A DNA stretch of 64,000 bases. It comes from Micromussa lordhowensis. Lineage: Eukaryota > Cnidaria > Anthozoa > Scleractinia > Lobophylliidae. Both the position numbers and the translations under genes were made by a program. Shown piece after piece: positions 26,072-36,712 of the stretch. The notes beneath the pieces were generated by a model. That model did not search any database, was not told the origin of the DNA, and worked only from the letters and a program-made list of their open reading frames with translations. The DNA is taken from the NCBI GenBank assembly GCA_964020085.1, contig OZ026607.1, positions 20,565,606-20,629,605 of the forward strand, read 5' to 3'. Position 1 is the first letter of the stretch, and each line of letters starts with the position of its first letter.

Positions 26072-29000
26072 TGATTTTTTTCAGGCTTCTTCTTTCCAGT
26101 TGCTTAAATTGGAAAATTCACTGCGAGGATCATTCTTCACTTTCATTCAGGAAAACTGTTAGACAAGAGCAAATCCAAGACACAAAATCGACATGAAAAC
26201 GAACCAGCGTGTTCACCACGGAATTGAACGAGCGTGTTCATGAATCGAAACAGTGTATTCCTTCTCTGTTTACCTATATCGAACTGAAAGTTCCATCGGG
26301 CAGCTTTTTTGGAAAGATTGTGTTCACCAGTCGAACCACTAGAGCAAATCCAGTGTTGAAATCTAGCATATCGAACTGAAGGTTGAGTCGGCAGTGTTTC
26401 CGACCAGAACTGAACGAGCGTGTTTATGATACAGTCGAATCCAGTGTTCAAAACACAAATCGGATCTGTTTTGCGACAGAATTAAACGAGTCGTGTTCAT
26501 CAATCAAACTAGCGTGTTCACTTTCAGTTTGACTTTGCCCATCATATTGAACTGAAAGTTCGACCGAGCAGCGATACATTCCAATACTCTTGATATTCAG
26601 GGATTGCGTGACGAACGTTACCTACCGGTAAACGCGTTATAATTTTCTCTCGGTAATGTTTGCAACAGAAGAGAACCAAAAATCCGTTATGCTGTATTAA
26701 TAAACCCCTTATTATAGCACAAATTATTCGCTCGTTGGCACTCTATCGATAGGTATACCTAGTTATAATATTAACAAGTGAACATTGTCACTTGAGAAGA
26801 GAAGTGAGAGAGAAATAGAGTGATGATGGGGGTGGGTGTGTGATGCAAGTAGTGCCGCAATCCTTGCCTTTTTTGGCGCTTTTCGCAATCTGACCAAATA
26901 CCTGAGAAATGAAGGTGATATTCTTAGATTTTGATTCAAGACTCTTTCTGGAGACTGCAGTTTCATATTTGCACTAGTCAACAATACTATTGGCATTGAT
27001 GAGATAACAGTCATGTCTGATCACTGGATATCCCTGATTTGTAATGTGCAGTAACTCTAGGTTTCAACTTGTGATTTAGATGCGACAAATGCAGAAAATA
27101 CTACAAATGCTGAAAGACCTAACCCCGAAACTCCAACGCCATTGTATTCCATTGGAACTCCTTCTACATCAGATGAAAATTTGTTTGAAGATGCCACAGC
27201 ACAAACAGGTGATGAAACACTAACAAGAATTTCCAGGGAAGAACCCTTAAAAGATGATGCACCTTTAACAATTTTAGGTCAAAGCCAGAAGGTTAATCTT
27301 CGTACTGATTTGACAGAAGGCCAGTTGGAAGGTGTTGCTGATATGACCAAACTAGACAAATCCTTGGAGGGATTAGAAGAATCTGGTGAAATTGAAGAAA
27401 GTGAGACATTTTTGGATTCAATTGAGAGTGCTCCTGAGATTCCTAACTTAAACAGGAGTGACGGCTTTGCAGTGACTAGCTTTTCTATATTGAGCAGTGT
27501 TCGGGACAGTGCATGTCAGCCTGATTCTAATGAGCAAGCCGACCGAAACAAGGGACATGGGATAAAACAGGTGACAGGTGGCTTAAATTCTAGTGACCTG
27601 GAAAGGTGCAATCTTGACCTGTCTCAAGAAAGTGTACATTCACTGCATGGAACTTCAGAGAAACTGAAAATTGCTTTGCAGCACTTGAAATCACAACTTA
27701 CAATGTTAAGGTAAACCTAAGGACAACCTATATAGGGGAGGGGTAGAGAGAATGTGTAGGGGAATGGTAGAGTGAGCTTGTGTGGGGGTGGGGGTAAAGT
27801 TAGCCTGTGTCAGGGAGTGGTTGAGTGAGTGAGACTATGTAAAAGAGGTTTAAGTTAGCTTGTGTGGGGGTAGGGTAAGGTTAGCCTGTGTAAGGGAGTG
27901 GTTGCATTAGTGAGACTATGGGTTAAGAGGGTTTGTGTGGGGGTGGGAGTAAGGTTGGCTCAGTGAGGGAGTGGGAAGTGTCCATTTGTGCAGCTTACTG
28001 AGAAAATACATAATGCATTTCGAATGAACCTAACAGGGATTTTATGATTTTGTTTTTGTTCAATGAAGTGAAGACAAGAGGTCTCTTAATATTCTTGAGG
28101 AAGAATTGTTACAAGTGTACACAGGATCACCCCATGTAGAGAGTTTAAAAGAACAACAATTTAAGGATCTTCAACTGAAGGAAAGCCAAGCCCTAGCCAG
28201 TGAGAACTATGATCTTGCTGAAGAGATAAGCGACAGAATGGAACAGCTCCAAGCAGAGTTGGAATGTGCAAGATATAGATTACCAGCACAAGATAACAAG
28301 GTACAATAGTACACACAAAGATACAAACGAAAGATATTGAAATTTTAAAAGTTTGGATCAAACTTGTTTTTTTTTTCAAAAGGTTGAGAGAGCATTAAAG
28401 CTGAGAACCGAAATAGCAGAAAAAGAGGCTGGTATCTACAGACACAGTCAGGCAACTCTCCAAGAGCTGCGAGAAGAACAACAAGAGCGTCTTGCGAGTC
28501 ACAGAGAAATCAGCTCTACCTGGAGCGCAAAGGAAAAGCATCGTTTGAATTCTGATCGGCAGAGGTTAGAAAGAACTATGGATCACTTGATGCTTGACAA
28601 GGAACACATGGAAGCCGAGAACAAGGAATTGAGCAACGAGATTTTGCAAAAAACAGAGGAGTTTCAGACAAGAAAGGAAGAGCTCTTGCTGCAGAGAGGA
28701 TTACTGCAGGTGAAATCGAGTCACTTGAATAATTATACATGAATAAAACATTGGTATTAATGGTGAGCTCTGACTGGAGACATTGTGTTGTGTTCTTGGG
28801 CAAGACACTTTACTCTCACAGTGCCTCTCTCCACACAGGTGTATAAATGGGTGAATTTAATGCTGGGGGGTAACCCTGCGATGGACTAGCATCCCATCCA
28901 GGGGGGAGAAGAAATAGTCCTAAAACTCCTAAGCACCGGCCTGATGAGCTACCTAGCTCAGATATATGACTAGGCTACACCATGCTGAACTGAATCGGTT

Positions 29001-32000
29001 GTGAGTAACAGGACCTATAAACTCTAGAAAGGAAAATTGAAAGATAATTATGAGACACCGAAAACGTGCAGCGCTGCTGCGAAATCTTTTGAGTCTGTCT
29101 ATTTTGGGACATAGAATTCTGAGGGTTGAAGTTATATATCAAACAGGAAAGACCGAGTTTGACCACATTTCCAAACATCGAGTAGAGAGTTGAAAAACAC
29201 GACGCGCAGCGGAATATTTTTGGCGAACTTCGAGGTTTGTGGTGAAACGCGGTCTTACGTGTTTGATATATCTTCTCAGTCTAAACTAAAACTCCAGATA
29301 AATAAAAGTCTGTGCTAATTAAGATCATATGATTTTCTTTTGTTAAAACTTGCTGAAGTAATAATGAGTTATCTCTACTGTCTTACTTGTAGGGAGAAAT
29401 TTCAGCATTGGAAGCAAAGCTTGCCATGTTACGAGAGGAGGAAGCGGAGTTTACGAACGCCATAAAAGAGGAAGAAAACAAGATTGAATCAGTCAAGACA
29501 GAGTTCAGTCCTCAACAGGAAGCACTTGATAAACAACAACAAGAAATAGAAAGAAGAGAGGAGTCGTTACAGGAGGAATTTGTGAGTTAATAAAACGCCT
29601 ATGAATTGCCCTAAACTCAAAGGCATTCTAAGAACAATGTTTGTTTAACCTTATCAATCTTTGACTTCTGAATGGGCTCTTGTCATTGATCGACCAATCA
29701 AACGATTTAGGAGCTCTTCAATTCATTACTACACAGCAAGATAGCAGAAAAAGAGGCTGATATCTACAGACAGAGCCAGGCAACTCTTCAAGAACTGCGA
29801 GAAGAACAACAAGAGCGTCTTGCGAGTCACAACAATTCACGCCTTTTTTCATCCAATCAGAATGTAAAACCAAAACCAATCGAGCACGTGGTTCGCTCGA
29901 ATAGGTTTTCCCGCGCCTCGCGTCGGCTACGTACATTTGTTTTGAGTTTGATTGGTCCAATGGATTTCTGTGTCCTTTGTGATTGGCTAGAGTTATAATT
30001 GGTTTTGGTTTTACGCCACTTAGTTGAAAACCGCTCTGAAATAAATGGCACTTGCTTTGGTCCTTTTAGGAGTTGTTGTCGTTTAGCCAGAAAGAATTTG
30101 ATGACCAAACAGAGGAGAAGAACAGAAGGGAACAAGAGTGAGTCTCGACATTTTAATACTGTGTTTTGACAATGGTCTGGGTAGAGTACACCAGAGAAAT
30201 TTGAAAACGCAGCTTTGTTTCTACGGTTAGGCCTACCGTCCACACTAATCCGTCACGAAAACGGAGCTTTCGAAAATGCTTTTAAACCGGAGGAATTTGA
30301 AAACGCCGGCTTTGTGCGTTTTTGTGTGCGCGGAGAACATTTTGAAAACGGAACTTTTCGAAAACGAAGGCGTCACGATATTCATTAGATTTCTCTGACC
30401 GAGTTTTCCTCAAACACAAATCCAAAATGACCGGTGATTGTTGCGTTTTTAAATTCTTCCGGCGTAGTGTGGACAGAAAGCATGTGATGTGTTTTCAGAG
30501 TGAAACCTCCGTTTTCAAATTCCTACGGCGTAGTGTATACGGAGCCTGAGGGGAACGAGAAAACAAACCACTTCTATTGTTTCATTGTGTAGGCTGGCGG
30601 GCGCTGTTTCATCTGCCTCCAATGAGCTTGATAAATCTGAACGGACAATCAAATGGCTAGAAGAAGAACAACAGTCTGCTCAGGAATTTCTAAACATGAA
30701 GCATTTCACTTTCAACACAGATTCTAAACTAGCAAGGTTCGTTGATAAATTACTCATAAATTTATCTTGGCAAGTTATTATTCACAGTAAGGTAGACGAT
30801 GATCAATGGGTGTTCTTTCATTCGTGTTTCAAAACGTTAACTATAATGTTGTAACAAAAATGACAAGCTATAATGAAAGGAGATATGTGGAATCAAGAAA
30901 GAGTAACAAAAACAACAAACAAGTTTAAATGTTTCAAATCGGACATTAGAGCTTAAATCTATCTATTGGTAGTGATCCTTGGAGCGTTTTTATATTGGGT
31001 GTCGAAAGAAATCAGGCAATTACTTTGGTTTTTTTGGTTTTACTACGGTTTGAGATTGGCTGAGTAGTCTAATTGGTAAGTAATTGGTTTGGTTTTGGTT
31101 TTGTGACGCTCAATTGAAAATCGCTCTATCCCTTCACTAGTGTTTTATTATATATGGTATTTTAGTCTTCAGTCTGAGCAGAAGGAAGTGTCCCAGAAAA
31201 TCACCAGCCTATCAAACAAGATCCAGCTAGGACAAAGAGGCGTGGCTACACTCAGAAAAACTTTGAATGAGATCGAGTCTCAGATATCAGATCTGGACGC
31301 AGCTAAGGAAATAGCAAAGAAAGGTAATCAATGTGAACGTGAAGTGAAGGCTAAATGGAGGAAGACTTCGTAAAATTGAAAAAAAAAAACGTACGAGTAA
31401 TCACAATGCCATAGTCGCAGCGGAAACGCAATGAACCAATAAGAACTCGACTCAACACAATCGTTGCCGGGTCAAGCGCGGGAAAACATGTTACCGATGC
31501 AAAGCGCGGGAAAATTCACGTGACCCTAATGAAAATCACGACTGCCTTGTTTTGTGCTACTTTGTGATTGGTCCTAGCTGGGTATTTATTCCGCCCTTTT
31601 CATTCTCTATGAAGGCGTCGTCTTTAAGTTTACTTTTGCTGTTTAGAAAAAAACTTCAAACAAGCTAAACGGTTAAAAGAGGAAAGAGACGCTTTGACAC
31701 AAGAGGGAATCAACAGTCAAGGAAAACTTGAAAGGTTGCTAAAGGAACTAGCGGAAGATAAAAAGTCCTTGGAGAAAGCACAACAGGAGAGCGCGGATCT
31801 GGAGGCAGAGATCGGCGAAAAGGATCGTCTTGCTGGTAAAGTTCTCACTTTCTCCTTTTCTTGCCGCTTAAAGGAGCTCAGTCACGTTATTCTGAGTTAC
31901 TTAGAAAATTACCTTTAAAGGAAACTTGAAAATAAAAGTTAGTTTCTAAGATAGAAAAACACCAAAGAGATAATAATAACTATGTATTAGCCAATCAGAG

Positions 32001-34971
32001 CGCGCGTTATGTCGGCCACAAACGCAAGTCATATAATAATAACCCATGAGGAACAAGGATGGTTAAAGATAGAGAAGATTAACATGGATTTTACAAACGA
32101 CGAATCTTGATGTGCAAACCGTGACGTAACTCCTTTAAATAACGGTAAGTTTCAGCTGAGAGTTGGTGGGGGTCGAAGTCTTTGCTCTCGTCAGACTGCT
32201 AACCGCCATGTGTACTCATCGAAATTCAATATACTCCAATTTTTACGAGTCAAGTCAACGAAAAGTCATATGTAGATGATGCGGCGTTCTTTCTGTCTCT
32301 AGCTCAAGACTCCTTGTACTGAGCTTCGTCACAGTTTACACATCTCGAAAAGTTTAGCCTAAATATTTCAAGTTCCTCGTTTGAAATCCGTGTTAATCCT
32401 CTCCATCGTTTGCCATCCATGTTCCTTTATGATTAATTATTCTATCTTGGTAAACTGTTATTTAATTAAAGGTAATTTTGTACGTGACCAAAATAACACT
32501 ACATATCCTGACTGAGCTCCATAAGAGTTAGTCTAGGATTTAAGCTCGACTCTGCTACTTTGATTGTTTTTGTATAAAGCTTCTCTTATCGTCTCTCATT
32601 AGCTGTGGTTACTGTGGAGAAGGCATCCTCTGTGATTCAAGTACTCCAGGAACAAATAAACAGGTAAAACGAGTTCATTATTTCATTTCAAACCATAGCG
32701 ATGAATGCGGTTTTTAACAGAGTTTGTATACCTCCACATTTTGTGGAGGCGCAGTGGCCTCATGGTTAGTGCGCTCGCCTCAGGATCGAGCGGTCTGGGT
32801 TCGAGCCCTGGCCAGGGACATTGTGTTGTGTTCTTGGGCAAGACACTTTACTCTCACAGTGCCTCTCTCCACCCAGGTACATAATTGGGTACCAACTCGC
32901 ATCCCATCCATGGGGGAGTAGAAATACTCTAGTCGCTTCATGTTACTGAAACCGTAGATAAGCGCCCGCCTAAAGAGCCACTCGGCTCGTATGCAGACTT
33001 TACCTACATTTTGAAACTTAATCCATAAACACAACTCGCTTTCATTATCTTTTTCAATTCTAAACAGAATCGGCGATGACATTCTTGTGAAGGCATTATT
33101 AGAAACGGAGGCTAAAACGTGTAGAGTAAGTGTTGGATATGTCAAGCTGGTGTGGTACAAACAACAATAATAATAACAAATAACGAATACAGATGAAATT
33201 ATTTCTTGTTACTTCAAAAGTCAAGATATATGATCAAATTAAATGGAAAACCCTACATAATTTAACTGCTCCCACAGTCAACATTTCACAAAAAGCGACG
33301 ACAAGCAGTTGCTTCTATTACTGAATTCATAGAATTCATTTCTATCAGTTCAATATAATGCACGTTAAATTTCCGTTGCGACGCAGTTGATAATGTGAAG
33401 CCGGTAAGATTGGAGCTAGAATCGTAAGAATCCCGAAGACTTGTTGCTCAATGTGAATCAATATTAGTTCCTCTATTTCAGAACCTCGTATCAGACCTGT
33501 GCAATAAACACGATATTCCGCAGCCAGATCTAGATCACAGTCAAGTCGAATCCGAAGGTCATGACATCAAAGGGGATTTGGTGAGTCCCAATGGCTGTAG
33601 ATTTTTCGACATACTACTTAATTAGTATTGCTAATTAATCAATTTGAATCCATTCTTTTTACCGTGAGCAGTTGTCGGATATTCTTGAAGATTTCTCGCA
33701 AGTGTGAAATAATAATGTTTGGCAACTTGTTGGTCTGTTACAAAAGTTTAAGATGGCTCCAAAGTATTCATTTGAAAAGTTGTCAGCTGATTTCAGTTTA
33801 TCCGTTAGGAAGCGGCTTCTCAACCTCTCAAGTCATCAGAAGATGAAATCTTTCAAGAACAGACAGAAGATTGTGAAAAGTTGCTGGATGAACTAAGTGA
33901 ACTGGAGGGGAGGTTGGAAGCAGTCGTGGAGGTCGAAGATTTTGATGAAGCTGATATCCTTTATAATCCAAACCCTAGTTAGTGCTTTTGTTTCTTTGCG
34001 CAAAACCAAAACTAAAGCAGAGTGCAACCTAGTTCCTAGGGTCTCTCATCTGTCGGAACGAGATGACAGACTTTGGGAACGAAGTGGACCATAGTAATCA
34101 TAAATGGTGACACAGAGAATTAACTCTGAAGTGTAAATTTAAGTGCTAAATAAACCCGTGAATAACCCACTGGGCGTTAGCCCTAGTAAAGGGAATCAGG
34201 GAACCACACGAGGTGGCTAGCGCCCAGTGGGTTATTCACGGGTTTATTTAGCACTTAAATTTACACTTCAGAGTTAATTCTCTGTGTCACCATTTGTGTT
34301 CTTAGTGCTACGCGGCACAACATTCATATGTACCCTTACTTTCTCTTCGCCGCGATTCACCATCTAAATCGTCCCCGACTTTCTCTGTCCGACCTCGTAG
34401 CTCAGTCGGCAGAGTAACGGTATATCTAATCCGGAGGTCGTGGGTTCGATTCCCACCGAGGTCAAAATATTTTTTCTTCACCTCGTGTGGTTCCCTGATT
34501 CCCTTTACTAGGGCTAACGCCCAGTGGGTTATTCAAGGGTTTATTTAGCACTTAAATTTACACTTCAGAGTTAATTCTCTGTGTCACCCGATTTGTTTTC
34601 TTAGTGCTACGCGGCACAACATTCATAGTAATCATATATGGCCAATTAGCAGTGATACGCAATGCACCAATCAGAACACGAAGCAAAAGCATACAACTAG
34701 TGCCATGCGCCATTTAAGGGCGGGAAAATATGTAACCGCTGCTGAGGGCGAGAAAACGTCTAACCGCTACTAAATGCGGAAAACTAAGGGCGGGAAAACA
34801 CTCGTAGCAATCAAAAGCAAAGATTCAACACCACTTCCGGTCTTCATGGAAAATGTAATAGTTAAAACAGATTAATCGTGTACTTTTCTTGACCTTTTAA
34901 CAAACAGACTTCAGCAACAAATAACGAAGCTTCAAGATATGATTGAACAGATAAAGTCCAGCCAGGTGTAA
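24122..34971 (+). CDS. Coiled-coil protein with UVR-like motifs, 17 exons, complete (957 aa)
   Basis: Exons: 24122-24214, 24440-24629, 25153-25291, 25427-25515, 27080-27710, 28069-28300, 28383-28709, 29393-29581, 30070-30137, 30593-30736, 31166-31323, 31647-31835, 32603-32663, 33068-33125, 33482-33580, 33809-33953, 34910-34971. Phases are continuous and the total is 2,874 nt including TAA. The first 370 residues are polar and low complexity with a basic start (MSSFFRSRKLRPSSSRDKKS) and a KKKKTRH patch. From about residue 370 on it is almost entirely heptad-type coiled coil rich in E, K, Q. ENYDLAEEISDRMEQL (about 426) and KNFKQAKRLKEERDAL (about 755) resemble the UVR motif seen in UvrB/UvrC and eukaryotic scaffold proteins. 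There is no signal peptide or membrane segment. A cytoskeletal, centrosomal or vesicle scaffold is plausible but unproven, and I do not recognise the orthologue. Exon 1/2 has an alternative junction (24218 to 24442) that adds residues in frame. Confidence 0.85.
24327..24385 (-). mobile_element. SINE fragment in intron 1
   Basis: Read on the minus strand it gives the head phrase GGCCTCGTGGTTAGTGC and then ACATTGTGTTGTGTTCTT of the 32.7-kb SINE, with the B-box section deleted between them. Confidence 0.6.
25528..26737. mobile_element. Putative 1.2-kb DNA transposon remnant in intron 4
   Basis: Bounded by short inverted ends TGCCAACGAGC (left) and GCTCGTTGGCA (right). Just inside the left end there is a perfect 11-bp hairpin (CCAGCCGAGCG AAGA CGCTCGGCTGG). 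The interior has many degenerate copies of a 'GAAC(C/G)AGCGTGTTCA' phrase and no coding frame. The hairpin retroposon at 25924-26144 is nested in it. The short TIRs alone are weak evidence. Confidence 0.5.
25924..26144 (+). mobile_element. Hairpin retroposon with tRNA-like core, copy 1
   Basis: A 221-bp insertion flanked by a perfect 14-bp duplication, ATTCAGGAAAACTG (25910-25923 and 26145-26158). Two long arms (about 25974-26032 and 26085-26144) are nearly perfect reverse complements, both holding CCAATTTAAGCAACTGG. Between them is the 3' half of a tRNA-like sequence, GGTCACGGGTTCGAATCCCG, with a perfect T-stem and a Pol III B box. Copy 2 at 63693-63871 has the same start (ATGTAAG) and end (CACTTT) in the opposite orientation. 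Confidence 0.85.
27720..27975. repeat. G-rich minisatellite in intron 5
   Basis: About three degenerate copies of a roughly 80-100 bp unit containing GCTTGTGTGGGGGT, TAAGGTTAGCCTGTGT and GGGAGTGG. It begins immediately after the exon 5 donor. Confidence 0.75.
28767..28965 (+). mobile_element. tRNA-SINE, 5'-truncated, intron 7
   Basis: Starts at GACATTGTGTTGTGTTCTTG, then CTCTCACAGTGCCTCTCTCC, GTATAAATGGG, GGTAACCCTGCGATGGACTA and CCCATCCAGGGGGGAG. This is the family of 32743-33005 without the tRNA-related head. Confidence 0.85.
29131..29278. repeat. MITE with GATATATC-AAACA ends, copy 1
   Basis: About 148 bp with inverted ends (TATATATCAAACAGG and GTGTTTGATATATC). The interior GAGTTTGACCACATTTCCAA matches the copy at 49035-49178. 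Confidence 0.7.
29741..29831 (+). pseudogene. Intronic duplicate of part of exon 7
   Basis: This 91-bp block in intron 8 is about 86/91 identical to 28413-28503 in exon 7 (sharing GAGAAGAACAACAAGAGCGT). It keeps the frame IAEKEADIYRQSQATLQELR and an AG upstream, but no usable donor follows, so it is probably not spliced in. Three of the five differences are synonymous. Confidence 0.8.
30226..30550. repeat. MITE-like element, intron 9
   Basis: The ends contain CCGTCCACACTAATCCG and the inverted CGGCGTAGTGTATACGGAG; the interior repeatedly uses GAAAACG and CGTTTTC phrases. It has the look of a widespread invertebrate non-autonomous element. No coding potential. Confidence 0.6.
32341..32520 (+). 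repeat. Dispersed repeat, 'AATCCGTGTTAATC' family
   Basis: Contains AAATCCGTGTTAATCCTCTC, TGTTCCTTTATG, TTGGTAAACT and GGTAATTTTGTACGTGAC. The same blocks in the same order occur at 38750-38913 and 59055-59250, and in part near 47625-47740 and 63110-63240. Confidence 0.75.
32743..33005 (+). mobile_element. Full-length tRNA-derived SINE, intron 13
   Basis: The tRNA-related head (GGCGCAGTGGCCTCATGGTT) has the B box GGTTCGAGCCC, followed by TTGTGTTGTGTTCTTGGGCA, the CTCTCACAGTGCC block and ATCCCATCCATGGGGGAG, ending near 33005 with CAGACTTTACC. It is the best-preserved copy in the window; others are at 9060, 28767, 58297 and 61615. Confidence 0.9.
34107..34623 (+). mobile_element. Hairpin retroposon with tRNA-like core, second family
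   Basis: Flanked by near-identical 18-bp direct repeats CATAGTAATCATA(A/T)ATGG (about 34089-34106 and 34625-34642). The arms 34108-34178 and 34221-34291 are perfect 71-bp reverse complements, and a third copy of the arm at about 34519-34589 differs at one base. The stretch 34391-34463 is tRNA-like. It sits wholly inside the putative AT-AC intron. The terminal phrase TAGTGCTACGCGGCACAAC appears twice (after arms 2 and 3). Confidence 0.8.
34391..34463 (+). tRNA. tRNA-like sequence (probably SINE-type, not a functional tRNA)
   Basis: It has a perfect 7-bp acceptor stem (GACCTCG with CGAGGTC), a D arm with an A box (TAGCTCAGTCGG) and a perfect T arm (GTGGG TTCGATT CCCAC) with a B box. The anticodon stem pairs poorly in every register, so a decoding role is unlikely. 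It could still drive Pol III transcription of the surrounding element. Confidence 0.45.
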
Positions 34972-35108
34972 CCCATGGGAATTCCACTCGATACACGTGA
35001 TACATAGTCACGTGATACAGCAGCGCTGAATATCAGCGACTAAAGTAACTTTACAAACTAAAGTTTTCCTGTACTGTGAACATGTTTTCTACATAAAACG
35101 TTCCCTTC

Positions 35109-35114
35109 AATAAA
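35109..35114 (+). promoter_or_regulatory. Poly(A) signal AATAAA, coiled-coil gene
   Basis: AATAAA lies about 138 nt after the stop codon at 34969-34971, in a suitable position for the plus-strand gene. No other close candidate was noted. Confidence 0.55.
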
Positions 35115-35299
35115 TAATGTGGTGTTTTCCCGATACAAGAAAGGAGTACTGACCAAAACCAAAGGCCATTGGACTTCTGCCAAAGAATCGCTAGATTCTT
35201 TCAGTGGAAGGAGTGTATCAAAAAAAAACTTCTGTTCAAGGATTTGCTGTACTTCTTGGAGATTAAAAATACTATCTGAACCAGATATTGTTTGGTTAT

Positions 35300-35420
35300 T
35301 GTTGAGGTCTAGTGACTGGCTCCGCGGAAAACAGTGAGTTTTGTTTCTCTCGACCTCATCGAGGGCCTCGGGAAACAAAACGCACTGTTTCCCTTGGGGG
35401 CCAGTCATTAAATGCTTATT
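35300..35420. repeat. Foldback MITE in the convergent intergenic strip
   Basis: Imperfect palindrome: GTGACTGGCTCCGCGGAAAA ... GGGGGCCAGTCATTAAA, with inner arms CAGTGAGTTTTGTTTC and GAAACAAAACGCACTG. It is followed by an ATT trinucleotide run. The minus-strand open frame 35058-35489 spans it and is not a gene. Confidence 0.7.
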
Positions 35421-35678
35421 ATTAGTATTATTATTATTATTATATGACCGTATCTCACGAGGAAACCGGCTAAAGGCTAGGGATTCCAATGGTTGGTAAT
35501 TGATGGCATCGACAACACTGTCTCATCAAAAGGGGCTTGGCTCAAGATATTGACTGAAATTTTTTAAAAAAACTGAATGGTTTTGTGGCGCGCCAGTTTT
35601 TCATTTCTTCAGCGTCGTTACTTTATATTGCGAAAACCAGCGTCAGTGAGAGTTTTATATGGAGATGTAATGAACGTA

Positions 35679-36122
35679 CAGTGGAACCCAGGCCACCTCG
35701 TTATTACAGGTCACTTCTTTTGCCCCGGGGAAACACCCGTTCATTTTCTGATAAGAAAACCCCGTTAATACGACCGTCCATTAATATGGCCAACGACCAC
35801 AGTCTGAAATCCCAACCTGTAGAATCCTTTATAATTTTACCCCGTTTATACTGCCACTCAAACTAGTTATGTTCATTTTCCCCGAATTTTTCCATTGTTA
35901 ATATGTTACGTACTGACTGAAGGTTCTTGTTTTAAAATTATATCGCATTCCGGATGCTTACTTGGGAACAGTTGTTTGGAAGTGCAATTGTGATATTTCT
36001 GTAAAGACTTCAATCAATTTGGACCAGTCATAACATTTGACCCTACCCCTTAAATGTTGCCACCCCGTTAATTCAGCCAAATGTTCATGTCCCGTTGGTG
36101 ACCGCAATAACGGGGTCATCTG
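35679..36122. mobile_element. pogo/Tigger-like non-autonomous element
   Basis: Left end CAGTGGAACCC after TA; right end CGGGGTCATCTG before TA, matching the CAGTGGAACC-type TIR and TA target of pogo/Tigger elements. The interior has 'CCCGTTAATACGACC'-style phrases and TTTATAATTTTACCCC shared with the copy at 206-666. No intact transposase. Confidence 0.6.
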
Positions 36123-36496
36123 TATTTATAAAACCTCGATCTCAGGGTCTCTCTTCTGGGCGAGAAGAGAGAAACTGGTAGCGATGGTAGGATTTAATCC
36201 TATGAGGAAAAACACATCCAAACAAACAAACAATGAAACAAATATCATTCCTTGATTCCTTGGTGCATCAAGGACATTTTCCAATGGTACTGATGTAGTA
36301 GATATTCATCTGGAATTGGGATATTTTTGGAGTCCTGTCTGTTCAAAATTATGCTCTGAAAACCAGGGACGTAAGAGGGAAGATCGTAGTAGTAGAAGAC
36401 AGGGAAACAACACGTCTGTTTTTCAGTGTTTAAAATTAAATTTAAAAAAATACAACCATCTGTGAAAAAATAGGATCATGTTTTCTAGTTCATACC

Positions 36497-36502
36497 TTTA
36501 TT
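36497..36502 (-). promoter_or_regulatory. Poly(A) signal AATAAA, spectrin gene
   Basis: TTTATT on the plus strand reads AATAAA on the minus strand, about 210 nt after the spectrin stop codon. The interval 36503-36712 is AT-rich 3' UTR without recognisable elements. Confidence 0.55.
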
Positions 36503-36712
36503 TATAGCTACATAAATTTGTATAAAAATAGTCTTTGCTATTAAATAGTAAAAAGTTCTACCTTTAAATATCCTATACTTATGACTTAAGTATTTACAAT
36601 TTCAGCTACAAAAATTGTTTAAAAATGCTTTCCAAAAAATGTTAAAATACACGCGAGCAATTTAAATTTAACACTACTAACTACAGTACTAAATACAATA
36701 TTAGATACTCAT

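Larger units (their letters stand above)
33954..34909 (+). other. Probable U12-type AT-AC intron (last intron of the coiled-coil gene)
   Basis: Exon 16 has no usable GT donor before its frame drifts. It ends ...GAAGCTG followed by ATATCCTTT, the exact minor-spliceosome AT-AC 5' consensus. The 3' end ACCTTTTAACAAACAGAC contains a branch-like TTTTAAC about 10 nt before a terminal AC, with no polypyrimidine tract. Joining 33953 to 34910 restores the frame (A-V-Q-Q-Q-I-T-K-L) to a TAA at 34969. The alternative is a GT-AG intron from 33978, which would end the protein after a few unrelated residues. Confidence 0.72.

Noticed and set aside
34391..34463. Functional tRNA gene
   Set aside because: Acceptor, D and T arms fit, but the anticodon stem does not pair in any register and the sequence is embedded in a repeat element.
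35058..35489. 143-codon minus frame between the convergent genes
   Set aside because: It spans a foldback MITE and an ATT run; the product is Asn-rich from the simple repeat.
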